From JAPOXR01 sp963664715 (GTDB taxonomy: Bacteria > Pseudomonadota > Alphaproteobacteria > Rhodobacterales > Rhodobacteraceae): a stretch of 64,000 bases of DNA. Below, in pieces: positions 1 through 8,397 of this stretch. The position numbers were made by a program, and so were the translations under genes. Location of the stretch: positions 124,001 through 188,000 of the forward strand of contig CAXXUY010000011.1 in NCBI GenBank assembly GCA_963664715.2. Reading direction: 5' to 3'. The notes under the pieces are model-generated. The model ran no database searches. It had not been told where the DNA came from and was given only the letters and a program-made list of their open reading frames with translations. How positions within the stretch are numbered: the first letter of the stretch is position 1; each line of letters starts with the position of its first letter.

Positions 1-476
1 CTGGCCTGGATGAGCTTTTTTGCCGCTGAGACCTTCTCTCCAGAAAGTGGTGGCCGTCCCAGCTTCTTGCCGCGTTTCCTGGCCGCCTTGATGCCGTCGC
101 GGGGACGTTCCGCGATCAACCGCCGCTCGAAGTGGGCGATCGCTCCGAAGACATGAAAGACCAGTTCTCCGGCGACGGATGACGTATCGACGTCCTACTC
201 AAGGCTGACCAGGTGGACGCCGCGCTCCTTGAGGTCCTCGACAATTTCGAGCAGCTCCTTCAGCGACCGGCCAAGGCGGTTGAGGCGGGTGACGCAAAGG
301 CTGTCGCCGGGCCGGGCATGATCGATCAGCTCGGTCAGGGACGGGCACTTGGCGCGGTCGCCGGAGATCACGTCCGTGAAGACGCGGATGGCACCGACGC
401 CCATGAGACGGTCCTTCTGACCGGACGCGTCCCGGTCGGCCATCGAGACGCGCGCTTAGCCGAGAGCGTCGCCTTT
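1..476 (-). pseudogene. Broken serine recombinase (Tn3-type resolvase)
   Basis: The minus strand reads as a small serine resolvase of the type that resolves Tn3 cointegrates. Visible pieces in order are a start region ending in ALG, a stop where the conserved Tyr of YARVS should be (TAA at 456-458), ARVS with the catalytic Ser, RLNRLGRSLKELLE, then a second in-frame stop (TAG at 195-197) just before the conserved DTSS-type segment, followed by FHVFGAIAHFERRLI and a basic tail that runs to the window edge. The reading frame is otherwise intact, so the damage is two nonsense codons rather than frameshifts. The gene diverges from the transposase remnant that begins at 627, the classic tnpR/tnpA arrangement. 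The 3' end lies outside the window. Confidence 0.8.
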
Positions 477-626
477 CCGGGCGGCGGCGGCCGTCTGTTT
501 AACGAATATTTCCGGGATGGTTCCCGAATTGGCCGCTTTCCGGTCAATTTGGGCTCCCGGCCTGTCTCCTGCACCGTCTCCATATCATCCGCCGTCCCGC
601 AACCTGCAACATTTTGGAGACACACA

Positions 627-1679
627 ATGGCATCACTGCGCCTTTTGCCCGCTGCGGCGCACGAAATCCTTTTCGGAATCCCGTCCGACGTCGAATCCCT
701 GGAACGGAATTGCGTTCTGGCCGAAGACGACATTGAGCTGATCGCGACGCGAAGGAGCGCCACGATCAGGCTTGGCCTTGAGGTGCACATCGCGCTTCTG
801 TGTCACCCCGGCCAAGGCTGGCTGGACGGCGATGCGCTTCCCAATGCCCTCGTCGCCTAGCTGGCCTAGTTGGTCGCGGCACCATCCTCGTCGCTGTCCG
901 GCTACGGCCTGCGGGAGGCCACCCGGTCTTCCCATCGCCAGCTGGCGATCCGGCATCTCCGTCTGCACGCATTCGTGCCGCGCCTCCACATGGAAGCGGC
1001 GATCGCGCTCGCTGCGCGAGCCGCGTTCGACACCGACGACGACCGCAACATCATGACTCGCCTGGCGCATGACATGAAGGCATCACAGTTCGTGCTTCCG
1101 CCCGTGGTGATTCTGGAGCGCATCGGAATCGCCGGACGCACCCGTGCCCGCCGAATGGCAGCCCGAGCCATCATCGACCGTCTGGACAAAAAGCTGAGCA
1201 CAGCCATGGCAGACCCGCTGCAGAACGATCCCGAACTTGGCCAGTCACGCCTCGCATGGCTGCGCAGGTGGCCACAATCCAAGAGTGTCGGCGGCCTGAA
1301 CGGGATTCTGGACCGGCTGGATTTCGTTCGGGCGCTTTCGCTGCCACCAAAGCTCGGGGAGGACATTTACGCGGCCAGGCTTTTCAGGTTCGCGCGGGAG
1401 GGCGGGGTGGCGGCGATCGACCTCATAGAGGACTTCGGCGAACAGCGAAGGATCGCCACAGTTGCGACACAGGTCGGGGAACTCAAGACCTTGCTGACCG
1501 ATGCCGCAATTGCGGCGTTTGAGGATCTGACGGGCCAGTTGCTTTCCCGCTCGAAGAACAGGCAGGAACGATCCGGGTTGGCTAGCAAGGCCCCTGTCGG
1601 ACGGCCAGATTGCAACGTTCGGCGACACCATTGACGCCCGTGCGAAGGCTCGTGAACGGATGTTGATCCCATTCAACCG
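627..1679 (+). pseudogene. Tn3-family transposase, N-terminal part, degraded
   Basis: Translation from the ATG at 627, behind the purine-rich GGAGA at 616-620, matches the N-terminal (DUF4158-like) part of Tn3-family transposases; recognisable stretches are EDDIELIATRRS, LSGYGLREATR, NDPELGQSRLAWL and TDAAIAAFEDLTGQL. Two stops, TAG 858-860 and TAG 867-869, interrupt the same frame. A frameshift near 1610 moves the continuation (ATFGDTIDA) into another frame, and recognisable sequence stops near 1680. Only about a third of a normal transposase of roughly 1000 aa is present and the catalytic domain is missing. It cannot encode an active enzyme. Confidence 0.8.
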
Positions 1680-1706
1680 GGATGTCCGTTGTTGGCACGG
1701 CCGATC

Positions 1707-4307
1707 TCAATCGGGTTCATCAGCCTTGGCCCGCAAAATGGCTCGGTAGTTCGCTTTCGATAGTTCGAGACGGGGATGCTCATGCTTGGTCCTCGCCGAC
1801 GTGGAATCCAGAATGTCCAAAGCTCGGCGCATCAGTTGCATGGCTTCTTCGTTGCGGTTCGTGTCTTGCAGCAGCACCGCCAAGTTGTTCAAGCAATTTG
1901 CCACGGTGGGGTGGTGCTTGCCGAATGCGGCCTCGGCGATGTCCAGCGCTTTCCGGAGCATCAGCTCGGCTTCTTCGTTGCGGTTCGTGTCTTGCAGCAG
2001 CACCGCCAGGTTGTTCAAGCAATTTGCCACGGTGGGGTGGTGCTTGCCGAATGCGGCCTCGGCGATGTCCAGCGCTTTCCGGAGCATCAGCTCGGCTTCT
2101 TCGTTGCGGTTCGTGTCCTGCAGCAGCGTCGCCAGGTTGTTCAAGCAATGTGCCACATTGGGGTGGTGCTTGCCGAATGCGGCCTCGGCGATGTCCAGCG
2201 CTTTCCGGAGCATCAGCTCGGCTTCTTCGTTGCGGTTCGTGTCCTGCAGCAGCACCGCCAGGTTGTTCAAGCAATTTGCCACGGTGGGGTGGTGCTTGCC
2301 GAATGCGGCCTCGGCGATGTCCAGTGCTTTCCGGAGCATCGGCTCGGCTTCTTCGTTGCGGTTCGTGTCCTGCAGCAGCACCGCCAGGTTGTTCAAGCAA
2401 TTTGCCACGGTGGTGTGGTGCTTGCCGAATGCGGCCTCGGTGACTTCAAGCGCCGCCAGCATCAATGGCTCGGCGTCACTGTGCCGGCTGGTACGCCATA
2501 GCAGTTGTCCCAGGTCGTTCAACGCTCTTCCGACAAGCTTTGCATCGGTGTGTGACTTCGCCTCGGCGAGCGTTTGGCGCAGCAGCTCTTCGCATTCCCT
2601 CCAGCGCGCGAGTTCCATCAACACGGTCGCAATCTGCAGGCGCTGCATCATCCTTTCCTTGGCATCGCTCACGCTCTCGACCGCATTCTTGAGAAACGCG
2701 AGTCGAGTTTCGGAGAACGCATGCAGGGTCAGCCCGTTTCCCATTTCCGCGAGGCGGGAAGCGAACGCTTCGAGATCACCGCTCCGGTGCTTCTCCCAAG
2801 CCATGATCATTTTCTCGATCTCGGAGAGATAGTCCGGAGCGGGTGACGCGCGCGAAATGATGCGAGCGATTGACCGGCTTACGCCGTCTCCGGCAAGGGG
2901 CGCAGCTTCGAGCACGTAAGTCGCCACCTGCTCGGCTGCACCAAGGTGGGCGAACGTCTTGGCCATGTGGAATTTCGCAGTCGCCCGTTCCTCCTCGTCG
3001 CCGACTTCACTCAGGTAGTCGAGGGCCTGTCTCGTGTCAGCCCCCCCGTCTTCGATGAGTTTCTCGCGCAACTCCAAACGCTTTTTCTCGCGGTCCGCGA
3101 TGCTCGGATAGAAGAGCTTGAAGAACTCAAGGACGAACGGCAGTCGCCTGCGGGCACCGCGGGAGAGGTTCATTGCGAGCCAGATGTCAAAGAATCCCTC
3201 GCGAATCGTGTAGAGGCGCGATCGCCGGTCCCGCGGATGCCGGTCGGAACGCAGGTAGTGGGCATCCGACAGGCGCTTCAGAAGCGACGAGGTCTCCTGT
3301 TGGCTCATGCGCATGCGTGCGGCAATTGCGGCGGGCGTCTTCTCCTGGTCGCGCATGCTTGCAAGACACTCCAGCAACGCGCGTTGGCCGGGCGGCAGAT
3401 CGTTCAGCCGGCCTTGGTAAAGTGGTGAGACCCTGTCGAGCAGCACTTGGAACTGCTCTTGCACCCCGGTAACTGACTCGTGGGCAATCAGCTCGTAGAG
3501 CATCATCGTCAGCCGTGGATTCCCACCCGTCATGCGATAGAGCGCCTCCAGTCGCGGTCTCATGTCTTCCATGGACGCGAACATGTCCGTGCGTTTCTCC
3601 CATTCCAGGTTGCGGCGGATGACTTCGACCGTTTCCTCGAAGCTCAGACTCTCCAGCATCTGGATATCGAAGAAGTCGTAGAACGGCTGTTGGATGTCCG
3701 TGATTCCGTCGAAGTGCATCGGCGCGGTGGCCACTAGCAGGCAGCCGTTGTCGGCCATGAGAAACTTGCGCAAGGCGGCAACGTCGCTTCCGTCTCGGAC
3801 CTGCCTCGACAGGACCTGGCCTAGGTTCTCGATCATGATGACAAGGGTGCGGCCGTGTCGTCGGTTCTCTTGCCGGATGGCGGGCACCAGCGTGTCTGCG
3901 ACCCTGGCGTCGTCATCCTCGGTCTGCACTTCAGCGAAGAGCTCCGCCCAGCGCCGCTCGTGTTCAAGGACCTCGCTCAGAATCCCGCAGAGGCCAATCA
4001 GGAAGTCGGCGAAAGAAAGGATCCGGTTCGATTCCTCTGGGAAACGGGCGACCACGATCTTTTCGCCGAGCGCCGTGTCCGACCGTACGGTGTCTTCGAT
4101 GCACGAGAGCAGGTGGGTTTTGCCGATGCCGCGCGGACCGATGAAAAGCAAGTGGTTCTTCGACTTTCGGCGCACCGACCCGCGCAGGGACGTGAAGGTG
4201 TTGTCGAGGATGTGTTCACGCGCGATGGTAGTGTGGCGCAGGCGCTCCGGGCTGGTCACTCCGGACCGATAGAGGCCGATATTTGACGTGAGGGCCGATT
4301 CAGGCAT
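1707..4307 (-). CDS. AAA/STAND-like NTPase with C-terminal 42-aa TPR array
   Basis: This 866-aa protein begins with a P-loop NTPase domain: Walker A GPRGIGKT at residues 57-64, a Walker B-like strand ending in E160 (LVIMIEN), a sensor strand LLVATAP near 190 and a GGNPR motif near 261-265, followed by a winged-helix-like region near 300-370. The middle is helical and unassigned. From about residue 620 come kinesin-light-chain-type TPRs, five of them nearly identical 42-residue units beginning AFGKHHPTVANCLNNLA. NTPase plus repeat sensor is the layout of STAND proteins, the class that includes bacterial NLR-like immune receptors (family knowledge); no effector domain is visible, so that role is inference. 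The start overlaps the end of the upstream NTPase gene by 8 bp, implying an operon. Broken Tn3 genes flank the pair. Confidence 0.85.
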   Translation of the reverse strand: MPESALTSNIGLYRSGVTSPERLRHTTIAREHILDNTFTSLRGSVRRKSKNHLLFIGPRGIGKTHLLSCIEDTVRSDTALGEKIVVARFPEESNRILSFADFLIGLCGILSEVLEHERRWAELFAEVQTEDDDARVADTLVPAIRQENRRHGRTLVIMIENLGQVLSRQVRDGSDVAALRKFLMADNGCLLVATAPMHFDGITDIQQPFYDFFDIQMLESLSFEETVEVIRRNLEWEKRTDMFASMEDMRPRLEALYRMTGGNPRLTMMLYELIAHESVTGVQEQFQVLLDRVSPLYQGRLNDLPPGQRALLECLASMRDQEKTPAAIAARMRMSQQETSSLLKRLSDAHYLRSDRHPRDRRSRLYTIREGFFDIWLAMNLSRGARRRLPFVLEFFKLFYPSIADREKKRLELREKLIEDGGADTRQALDYLSEVGDEEERATAKFHMAKTFAHLGAAEQVATYVLEAAPLAGDGVSRSIARIISRASPAPDYLSEIEKMIMAWEKHRSGDLEAFASRLAEMGNGLTLHAFSETRLAFLKNAVESVSDAKERMMQRLQIATVLMELARWRECEELLRQTLAEAKSHTDAKLVGRALNDLGQLLWRTSRHSDAEPLMLAALEVTEAAFGKHHTTVANCLNNLAVLLQDTNRNEEAEPMLRKALDIAEAAFGKHHPTVANCLNNLAVLLQDTNRNEEAELMLRKALDIAEAAFGKHHPNVAHCLNNLATLLQDTNRNEEAELMLRKALDIAEAAFGKHHPTVANCLNNLAVLLQDTNRNEEAELMLRKALDIAEAAFGKHHPTVANCLNNLAVLLQDTNRNEEAMQLMRRALDILDSTSARTKHEHPRLELSKANYRAILRAKADEPD
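1842..2471 (-). repeat. Five tandem 126-bp repeats coding for TPR units
   Basis: The period is exactly 126 bp (42 codons), with copies at 1842-1967, 1968-2093, 2094-2219, 2220-2345 and 2346-2471; the last diverges over its final third. The inner copies differ by only a few bases each, for example cttgcag versus cctgcag and cagcacc versus cagcgtc. Conservation at the DNA level, including synonymous positions, points to recent duplication or gene conversion rather than purifying selection on the protein alone. Confidence 0.95.
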
Positions 4308-5535
4308 AATACTTCCTCCACCACGACTTCAGCACGCCGCTCGCGAAGTCGTAGTGCCCTCCCTTGACCTCTACGATGTAGAAATCATTCTCAAGGTCGA
4401 ACATGAGCCGGTTGAATAGCTGTCGGCGCTCATGCTCGGGGAGACCGGTACCGAGATCGGCCAGCGCTCGATCCGTTTCCTGTAGCAGGGTTGCACGCGG
4501 CAGGCCCGATTCGCTCACGCTGATCTGGCCCAGCAAGGCGTGGGCGATTGATCGTCTCGGTTCTGCGTAGAACTGACGGATCCTTGAGTGGTAGTGCTGC
4601 AACTGGGTGCGGGCGGCGGACCCTACGATCATCTCGTCAAAGACGGCGTCGACATCCGTCGGGGCGATTCTGCGCTGCTCGCGTTTCCATAGCCGATGGA
4701 GACCCTGCGTCGCAATCTGCATGAAATACGGAATGGGGCGGCCTAGTCGAGCGACGAGGCGCCGCGGAACTTCGAAATCGAACTGGACGTTTCGCCCGCT
4801 CAGCATGTCCGCGACGAACGTCTGGATGTTCTCGTCGGTGAGCATCGGCAGGGACGCGTCTTCAAGGTCGTTGATGAGGTCGACCATTCCAAGCGCGTCG
4901 AGGGTACCGGTCAGGTTGACCGAGCCTCCGACCAGCCAGCGAATCGAGTCCCGCTTGGGGGAAGGCTTCTGACGCTGGGTGCGAAGCCAGGCAAGGAACT
5001 CGCGCAGCAACCCTTCGTCTTCCCGGGACAGGTTGAGCAGCATGTCCGGGAATTCGTCGATGATGAAGAGAATTGGGACGCCGGTGGTGCGAGCCTGGGT
5101 GAGGAACGTGTCGCCGTGCCGGCGCCAGTTCTTGTTCCAGTCGGGGTCGCTTCCGCGAAGCGCTAGCTTGAAGTCGCCGGCTCCGATCGATTCGACCTTG
5201 TCGAACACGCCACTGACGAGTCCCCAGCCTGCAGCAAGCCGGTCGCGGAGGAAATCCGGGTGCGCATCGTGGAATGCATCGAGCAGTACCTGAAAGAAGT
5301 CGGCCGGATGAGTCAGATCCTGCACGTTGATCGACACCACCTGGAATTCGTTCTCGGGATAGTCGCGCAAGTAGTCCATGACGCTGGTCTTGCCGGTTCG
5401 TCGAGGCGCCGTGAGCACCACGTGGCCGGTGCGCAAGGTTTGCCACAGTTCAGCCACGAACTCGTCGCGGAAGCGCAGGTCGACGGATTCGACGGGACTT
5501 CCGATGTAGAATTCCGGAATGGTTCCCAATTCCAT
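4300..5535 (-). CDS. AAA/archaeal-ATPase-like NTPase, partner of the TPR NTPase
   Basis: A 411-aa P-loop protein. Walker A is TAPRRTGKTS (residues 42-51) and Walker B is ILFIIDEFP with D160/E161, as in the archaeal-ATPase/STAND-like group of AAA ATPases. The C-terminal half has a helical lid and a winged-helix-like region and ends in WWRKYYA. The frame stays open upstream to 6036, but that extension is a transposase remnant, so I place the start at the ATG at 5533-5535, downstream of a good promoter. The 3' end overlaps the TPR-NTPase start by 8 bp, so the two are very likely translationally coupled. No effector domain is seen. The function is unknown; a regulatory or defence role is inference from the architecture and the mobile context. 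Confidence 0.82.
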   Translation of the reverse strand: MELGTIPEFYIGSPVESVDLRFRDEFVAELWQTLRTGHVVLTAPRRTGKTSVMDYLRDYPENEFQVVSINVQDLTHPADFFQVLLDAFHDAHPDFLRDRLAAGWGLVSGVFDKVESIGAGDFKLALRGSDPDWNKNWRRHGDTFLTQARTTGVPILFIIDEFPDMLLNLSREDEGLLREFLAWLRTQRQKPSPKRDSIRWLVGGSVNLTGTLDALGMVDLINDLEDASLPMLTDENIQTFVADMLSGRNVQFDFEVPRRLVARLGRPIPYFMQIATQGLHRLWKREQRRIAPTDVDAVFDEMIVGSAARTQLQHYHSRIRQFYAEPRRSIAHALLGQISVSESGLPRATLLQETDRALADLGTGLPEHERRQLFNRLMFDLENDFYIVEVKGGHYDFASGVLKSWWRKYYA

Positions 5536-5572
5536 GTTGCCTTGGTTGTAAATCTGACTTGTCGTAGACAGT

Positions 5573-5600
5573 AATATACAGCGCGTTTGTTGTACGTCAA
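5573..5600 (-). promoter_or_regulatory. Sigma70-type promoter of the NTPase pair
   Basis: On the minus strand TTGACG (5595-5600) is followed after 16 bp by TATATT (5573-5578). The ATG of the first NTPase lies about 40 bp downstream. The segment is clearly more AT-rich than its surroundings. Confidence 0.6.
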
Positions 5601-5661
5601 TACTGTCATGACAAATTGCACGGAACGTGACCCATGTTCGGGACGACTCCGGCAGGCGGCA

Positions 5662-6036
5662 GAAGATGTAGAGGGTCTGCTTACCGACGCCCTTGATGCG
5701 CGACGCGAGCGAGAAGCCCATGAGATGGGTGAGGCCGAACACGACTTCATTGCAGCCGTGGGAATCCGTGGAGTGGATGTCGCTCCTGACGACGTCGTTG
5801 CACATCAGCCCGTCGATGAAATAGGCGCTTTCGCGGTCGGCGGCGCTGATCATCAGGGAATGCCAGAGGAAGTGGCGCTCATCGACGAAGGTGTAGGCGG
5901 AAACGCCCTGGCCTTGGTCGAAGTACTTGAACGAGCGGCTGGCCATCAGGCTCTCGCCGCGCACCTCGAACTTCTGGCAGTTGCTTGCGGTGTGCGGCCG
6001 ATCCATTTCACGGCGATGGAGATTGGGCAGGTCCAT
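5662..6036 (-). pseudogene. Tn3-family transposase, fragment of the catalytic domain
   Basis: The translation contains stretches typical of the DDE domain of Tn3-family transposases: QKFEVRGESL, SFKYFDQGQGVS, DERHFLWHS, SAADRESAYFIDGLM, DIHSTDSHGCNE and FGLTHLMGFSLASRIK. The expected catalytic Asp of the SDGQKFE-type motif is Asn here (SNCQKFE); the second Asp (DSHG) is kept near 5764-5766. Homology ends around 5662 and is lost upstream of about 5990. The frame is open into the NTPase gene at 5535, which creates a spurious fused ORF of 578 codons. It lies on the opposite strand from the N-terminal transposase remnant at 627-1679. Confidence 0.8.
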
Positions 6037-6473
6037 CTCGTCCTGAGCATGGCATCGTTGGCGGCGCGGACGTTGTCGAGAGAGAAGCGCCAGTTGACGG
6101 CGTGCGCCAGCCCGGCATCAGGGGTGAAGTACATCCTGTCGAACGTGCCTTCGGCATCGGGCCGGAGATGCAGAGCGAACTGATGTCCCTGCATGGAGCG
6201 GAGCTTGAGCAAATCGCGATCCAGCAAGGATTTTGAGGAAAGACGGAGCCAGATCACACACCCGGCAACTCCAGCAAGTTTTTGCAACAGAGCCTGCCAG
6301 GGTCGAATCGGGATGCATGGCAGGGTTCTCCTCCTGGTTCGGTCAGGAGAAATCCGGAATGAATGACAGTGAGTCGATCTTTGCGGCCTTCAATGTAGGG
6401 GCTTGAGTCACTGCCAACGATCCGCGACAAGCCGAACGGTCGCTTTGCGCAATGTTGGCAGAAAGGAAGGACG
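6037..6473. other. No assignable gene
   Basis: A minus-strand ORF at 5946-6287 has the unremarkable translation QGHQFALHLRPDAEG and so on, partly overlapping the transposase fragment; I recognise no family in it and it may be transposon debris. The last part carries the ribosome-binding site (GGAAGG at 6465-6470) of the next gene. Confidence 0.4.
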
Positions 6474-7637
6474 ATGCGGACAGTCGATGGATTTGACCGA
6501 ATTGGAGAGGAAAACGCCTTTGCGGTACTCGCGCGTGCCGGCGTCCTGGCCGCGCAGGGCATGGACGTGATCAATCTCGGCATCGGACAGCCCGATTTTG
6601 CAACACCGGAGAACATCGTCGAGGCCGCCGTGAAGGCGCTGCGTGACGGGCATCACGGATACACCCCTGCCACGGGCATCCGGTCGCTCCGAGAGGCCGT
6701 TTCTGCCGATCTCTACCGCCGTTTTGAAGCAGAGGTCGATCCCGATCTTGTACTGATCGTGCCGGGTGGAAAGGTAACAATGTTCACCGCGATTCTCATG
6801 TTTGGAGAACCTGGAACGGAAATCCTGTATCCGGATCCCGGTTTTCCAATCTACCGTTCGATGATTGAATTCACCGGTGCGAAGCCCGTTCCCATTCCGA
6901 TACGCGAGGAAAACGGATTTGCATTTTCGGCTGACGAAACGCTGTCACTGATTTCCGACAGAACGCGCCTCGTCATTCTGAATTCACCTTCAAATCCATG
7001 CGGCGGGGTGACGCCAGTGGCCGAGGTCGATCGCCTGGTTGCGGGCCTTGCCGAATGGCCGGAAACAACCATGATGTCGGACGAGATCTACGATCAGATG
7101 CTCTATGACGGTGAAGAGCATGTCACGCTGCTCGGCTATCCGGAGATACGGGACCGGTTGATTCTCCTCAACGGCTGGTCCAAGACATACGCCATGACGG
7201 GCTGGCGTCTGGGTTATTCGGTCTGGCCAGGGGATCTGTATGACAAGGCCCGCAAGCTTGCGGTCAATGCTTGGTCCTGCGTCAACACTCCGGCACAATT
7301 CGCTGCCGTCGAGGCACTAACCGGACCCCAGGATGCTGTGGAGGCAATGGTTGCCCAGTTCGATGTTCGTCGGCAACTTCTCGTTGAACTCCTGAACGGT
7401 ATGCCGGGCATCTCGTGCATAACGCCGAAGGGCGCATTCTATGCCTTCCCCAATATCACGGGAACCGGCTGGAAGGCGAAGGAACTGGCCTCGGAACTTC
7501 TCGAGAAGACAGGTGTTGCTTCTATAGGTGGTCCGGATTTCGGGATACTTGGCGAGGGTTACATTCGCCTGAGCTACGCCAACAGCCAGGAGAACATCCG
7601 CCGTGCTGTCGACAGGATAGGTGAGTTTCTGGCGTGA
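6474..7637 (+). CDS. PLP-dependent aminotransferase, class I/II
   Basis: A 387-aa fold-type I aminotransferase, close in pattern to aspartate/aromatic aminotransferases. It shows NLGIGQPDFATP at the N-terminus, the substrate/cofactor motif NSPSNPCGG, the cofactor Asp/Tyr pair DEIYDQM, the PLP lysine in NGWSKTYAMTGWRLGY and the carboxylate-binding arginine near YIRLSYANS. Length is normal. The ATG at 6474 follows an AAGGAAGG box by 3 nt. It stands alone between transposon debris and a degraded region. Substrate is not predictable from sequence; an aspartate-type aminotransferase also occurs at 37132-38340. Confidence 0.9.
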   Translation: MRTVDGFDRIGEENAFAVLARAGVLAAQGMDVINLGIGQPDFATPENIVEAAVKALRDGHHGYTPATGIRSLREAVSADLYRRFEAEVDPDLVLIVPGGKVTMFTAILMFGEPGTEILYPDPGFPIYRSMIEFTGAKPVPIPIREENGFAFSADETLSLISDRTRLVILNSPSNPCGGVTPVAEVDRLVAGLAEWPETTMMSDEIYDQMLYDGEEHVTLLGYPEIRDRLILLNGWSKTYAMTGWRLGYSVWPGDLYDKARKLAVNAWSCVNTPAQFAAVEALTGPQDAVEAMVAQFDVRRQLLVELLNGMPGISCITPKGAFYAFPNITGTGWKAKELASELLEKTGVASIGGPDFGILGEGYIRLSYANSQENIRRAVDRIGEFLA

Positions 7638-8397
7638 TGCCTTGAGTCGTCCATGGCAATACAGTTCAGGCAACATCCATGGAAAATCGAATTGATGGCC
7701 TCCTTCATCGCCAGGTCTGGTGCTGCCACGCGACGAAGACACCGGGGCGGAGCCAGCCACCGGTGCAAAAGTGAGACACGTGCCAGGCTGACCGGTCTGC
7801 CGCTTTGTCGCAGGGCATGAATTCGACCGAACAATGTTTCTGGCAATTGCAAACGAAGGTGATATCCGCACCTTCCTGTTCTGACACTGGCACGGCAAAA
7901 TCGACAGCAATCGAACTGACCAGTGCAGTTGCCTGCGGCAATGTCCATGAGAACATTCTCTGCTGCGAGTTCCTTCTCGCATGGGCCGAAACTCTGCCTC
8001 GGGAGGAATGACTGGCCATTCCGGGTTGGGTCAAGAGTTGCCAGCTGACTGGTCCGGCCGCCGGCGTGTTCTCCAATGTCTGGAAGGGATCTTCCTGCCC
8101 TTGTGTCTGTTGACGAGCCCTTCGCCCGATTCAACCTCGGCCACCAATCGCGGCAGGTTCGTCTTGGCTTCGTGCATGTTCGCAGTCTTCATGCCAGCGT
8201 ACTCCCTGGTCAAAGGACCAGGCAAGCCGCGGAGCGTTTCCAAGCCCAATACAAAGGTAGTGTTAGCGCTGTTCACCGCCGGTAGTGTGCCATGCTGCGT
8301 CTGTTGCCGCCATCGCCAGAGAGACCACTGCACGATGAATGACCTGCTGACGGGCGACCCTAAGAAAGTTCTCGTATGCGATCGGTGACAGTCCTCA
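7638..8397. other. Degraded intergenic region with an antitoxin remnant
   Basis: No intact gene is visible in these 760 bp on either strand. The only recognisable protein piece is the Phd/YefM-like fragment listed separately at 8085-8192. ORFs on the minus strand between 7574 and 8134 have no family I can recognise and are mutually overlapping. The right end is the target site of the adjacent IS. Confidence 0.55.
8085..8192 (-). pseudogene. Phd/YefM-type antitoxin, truncated N-terminal remnant
   Basis: From the ATG at 8190-8192 the translation MKTANMHEAKTNLPRLVAEV is the typical N-terminal DNA-binding segment of Phd/YefM antitoxins. After EVESGEGLV the expected I-x-R-x-G-x-P continuation is lost, giving a basic out-of-frame tail (NRHKGRKIPSRH). 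No toxin gene follows. It resembles the N-terminus of the intact antitoxin at 17678 but is clearly a different copy. Confidence 0.6.

Noticed and set aside
1842..2471. CRISPR-like tandem repeats
   Set aside because: Repeats are 126 bp, have no spacers, and code for TPR units.
1776..2832. Long ORFs on the plus strand across the repeat region
   Set aside because: They are mirror frames of the 126-bp repeats in the minus-strand TPR gene; a 126-bp period is a multiple of three, so all frames stay open.
4300..6036. One 578-codon ORF fusing transposase and NTPase
   Set aside because: The upstream 167 codons are a transposase fragment and a promoter lies between the parts; the NTPase start is at 5535.
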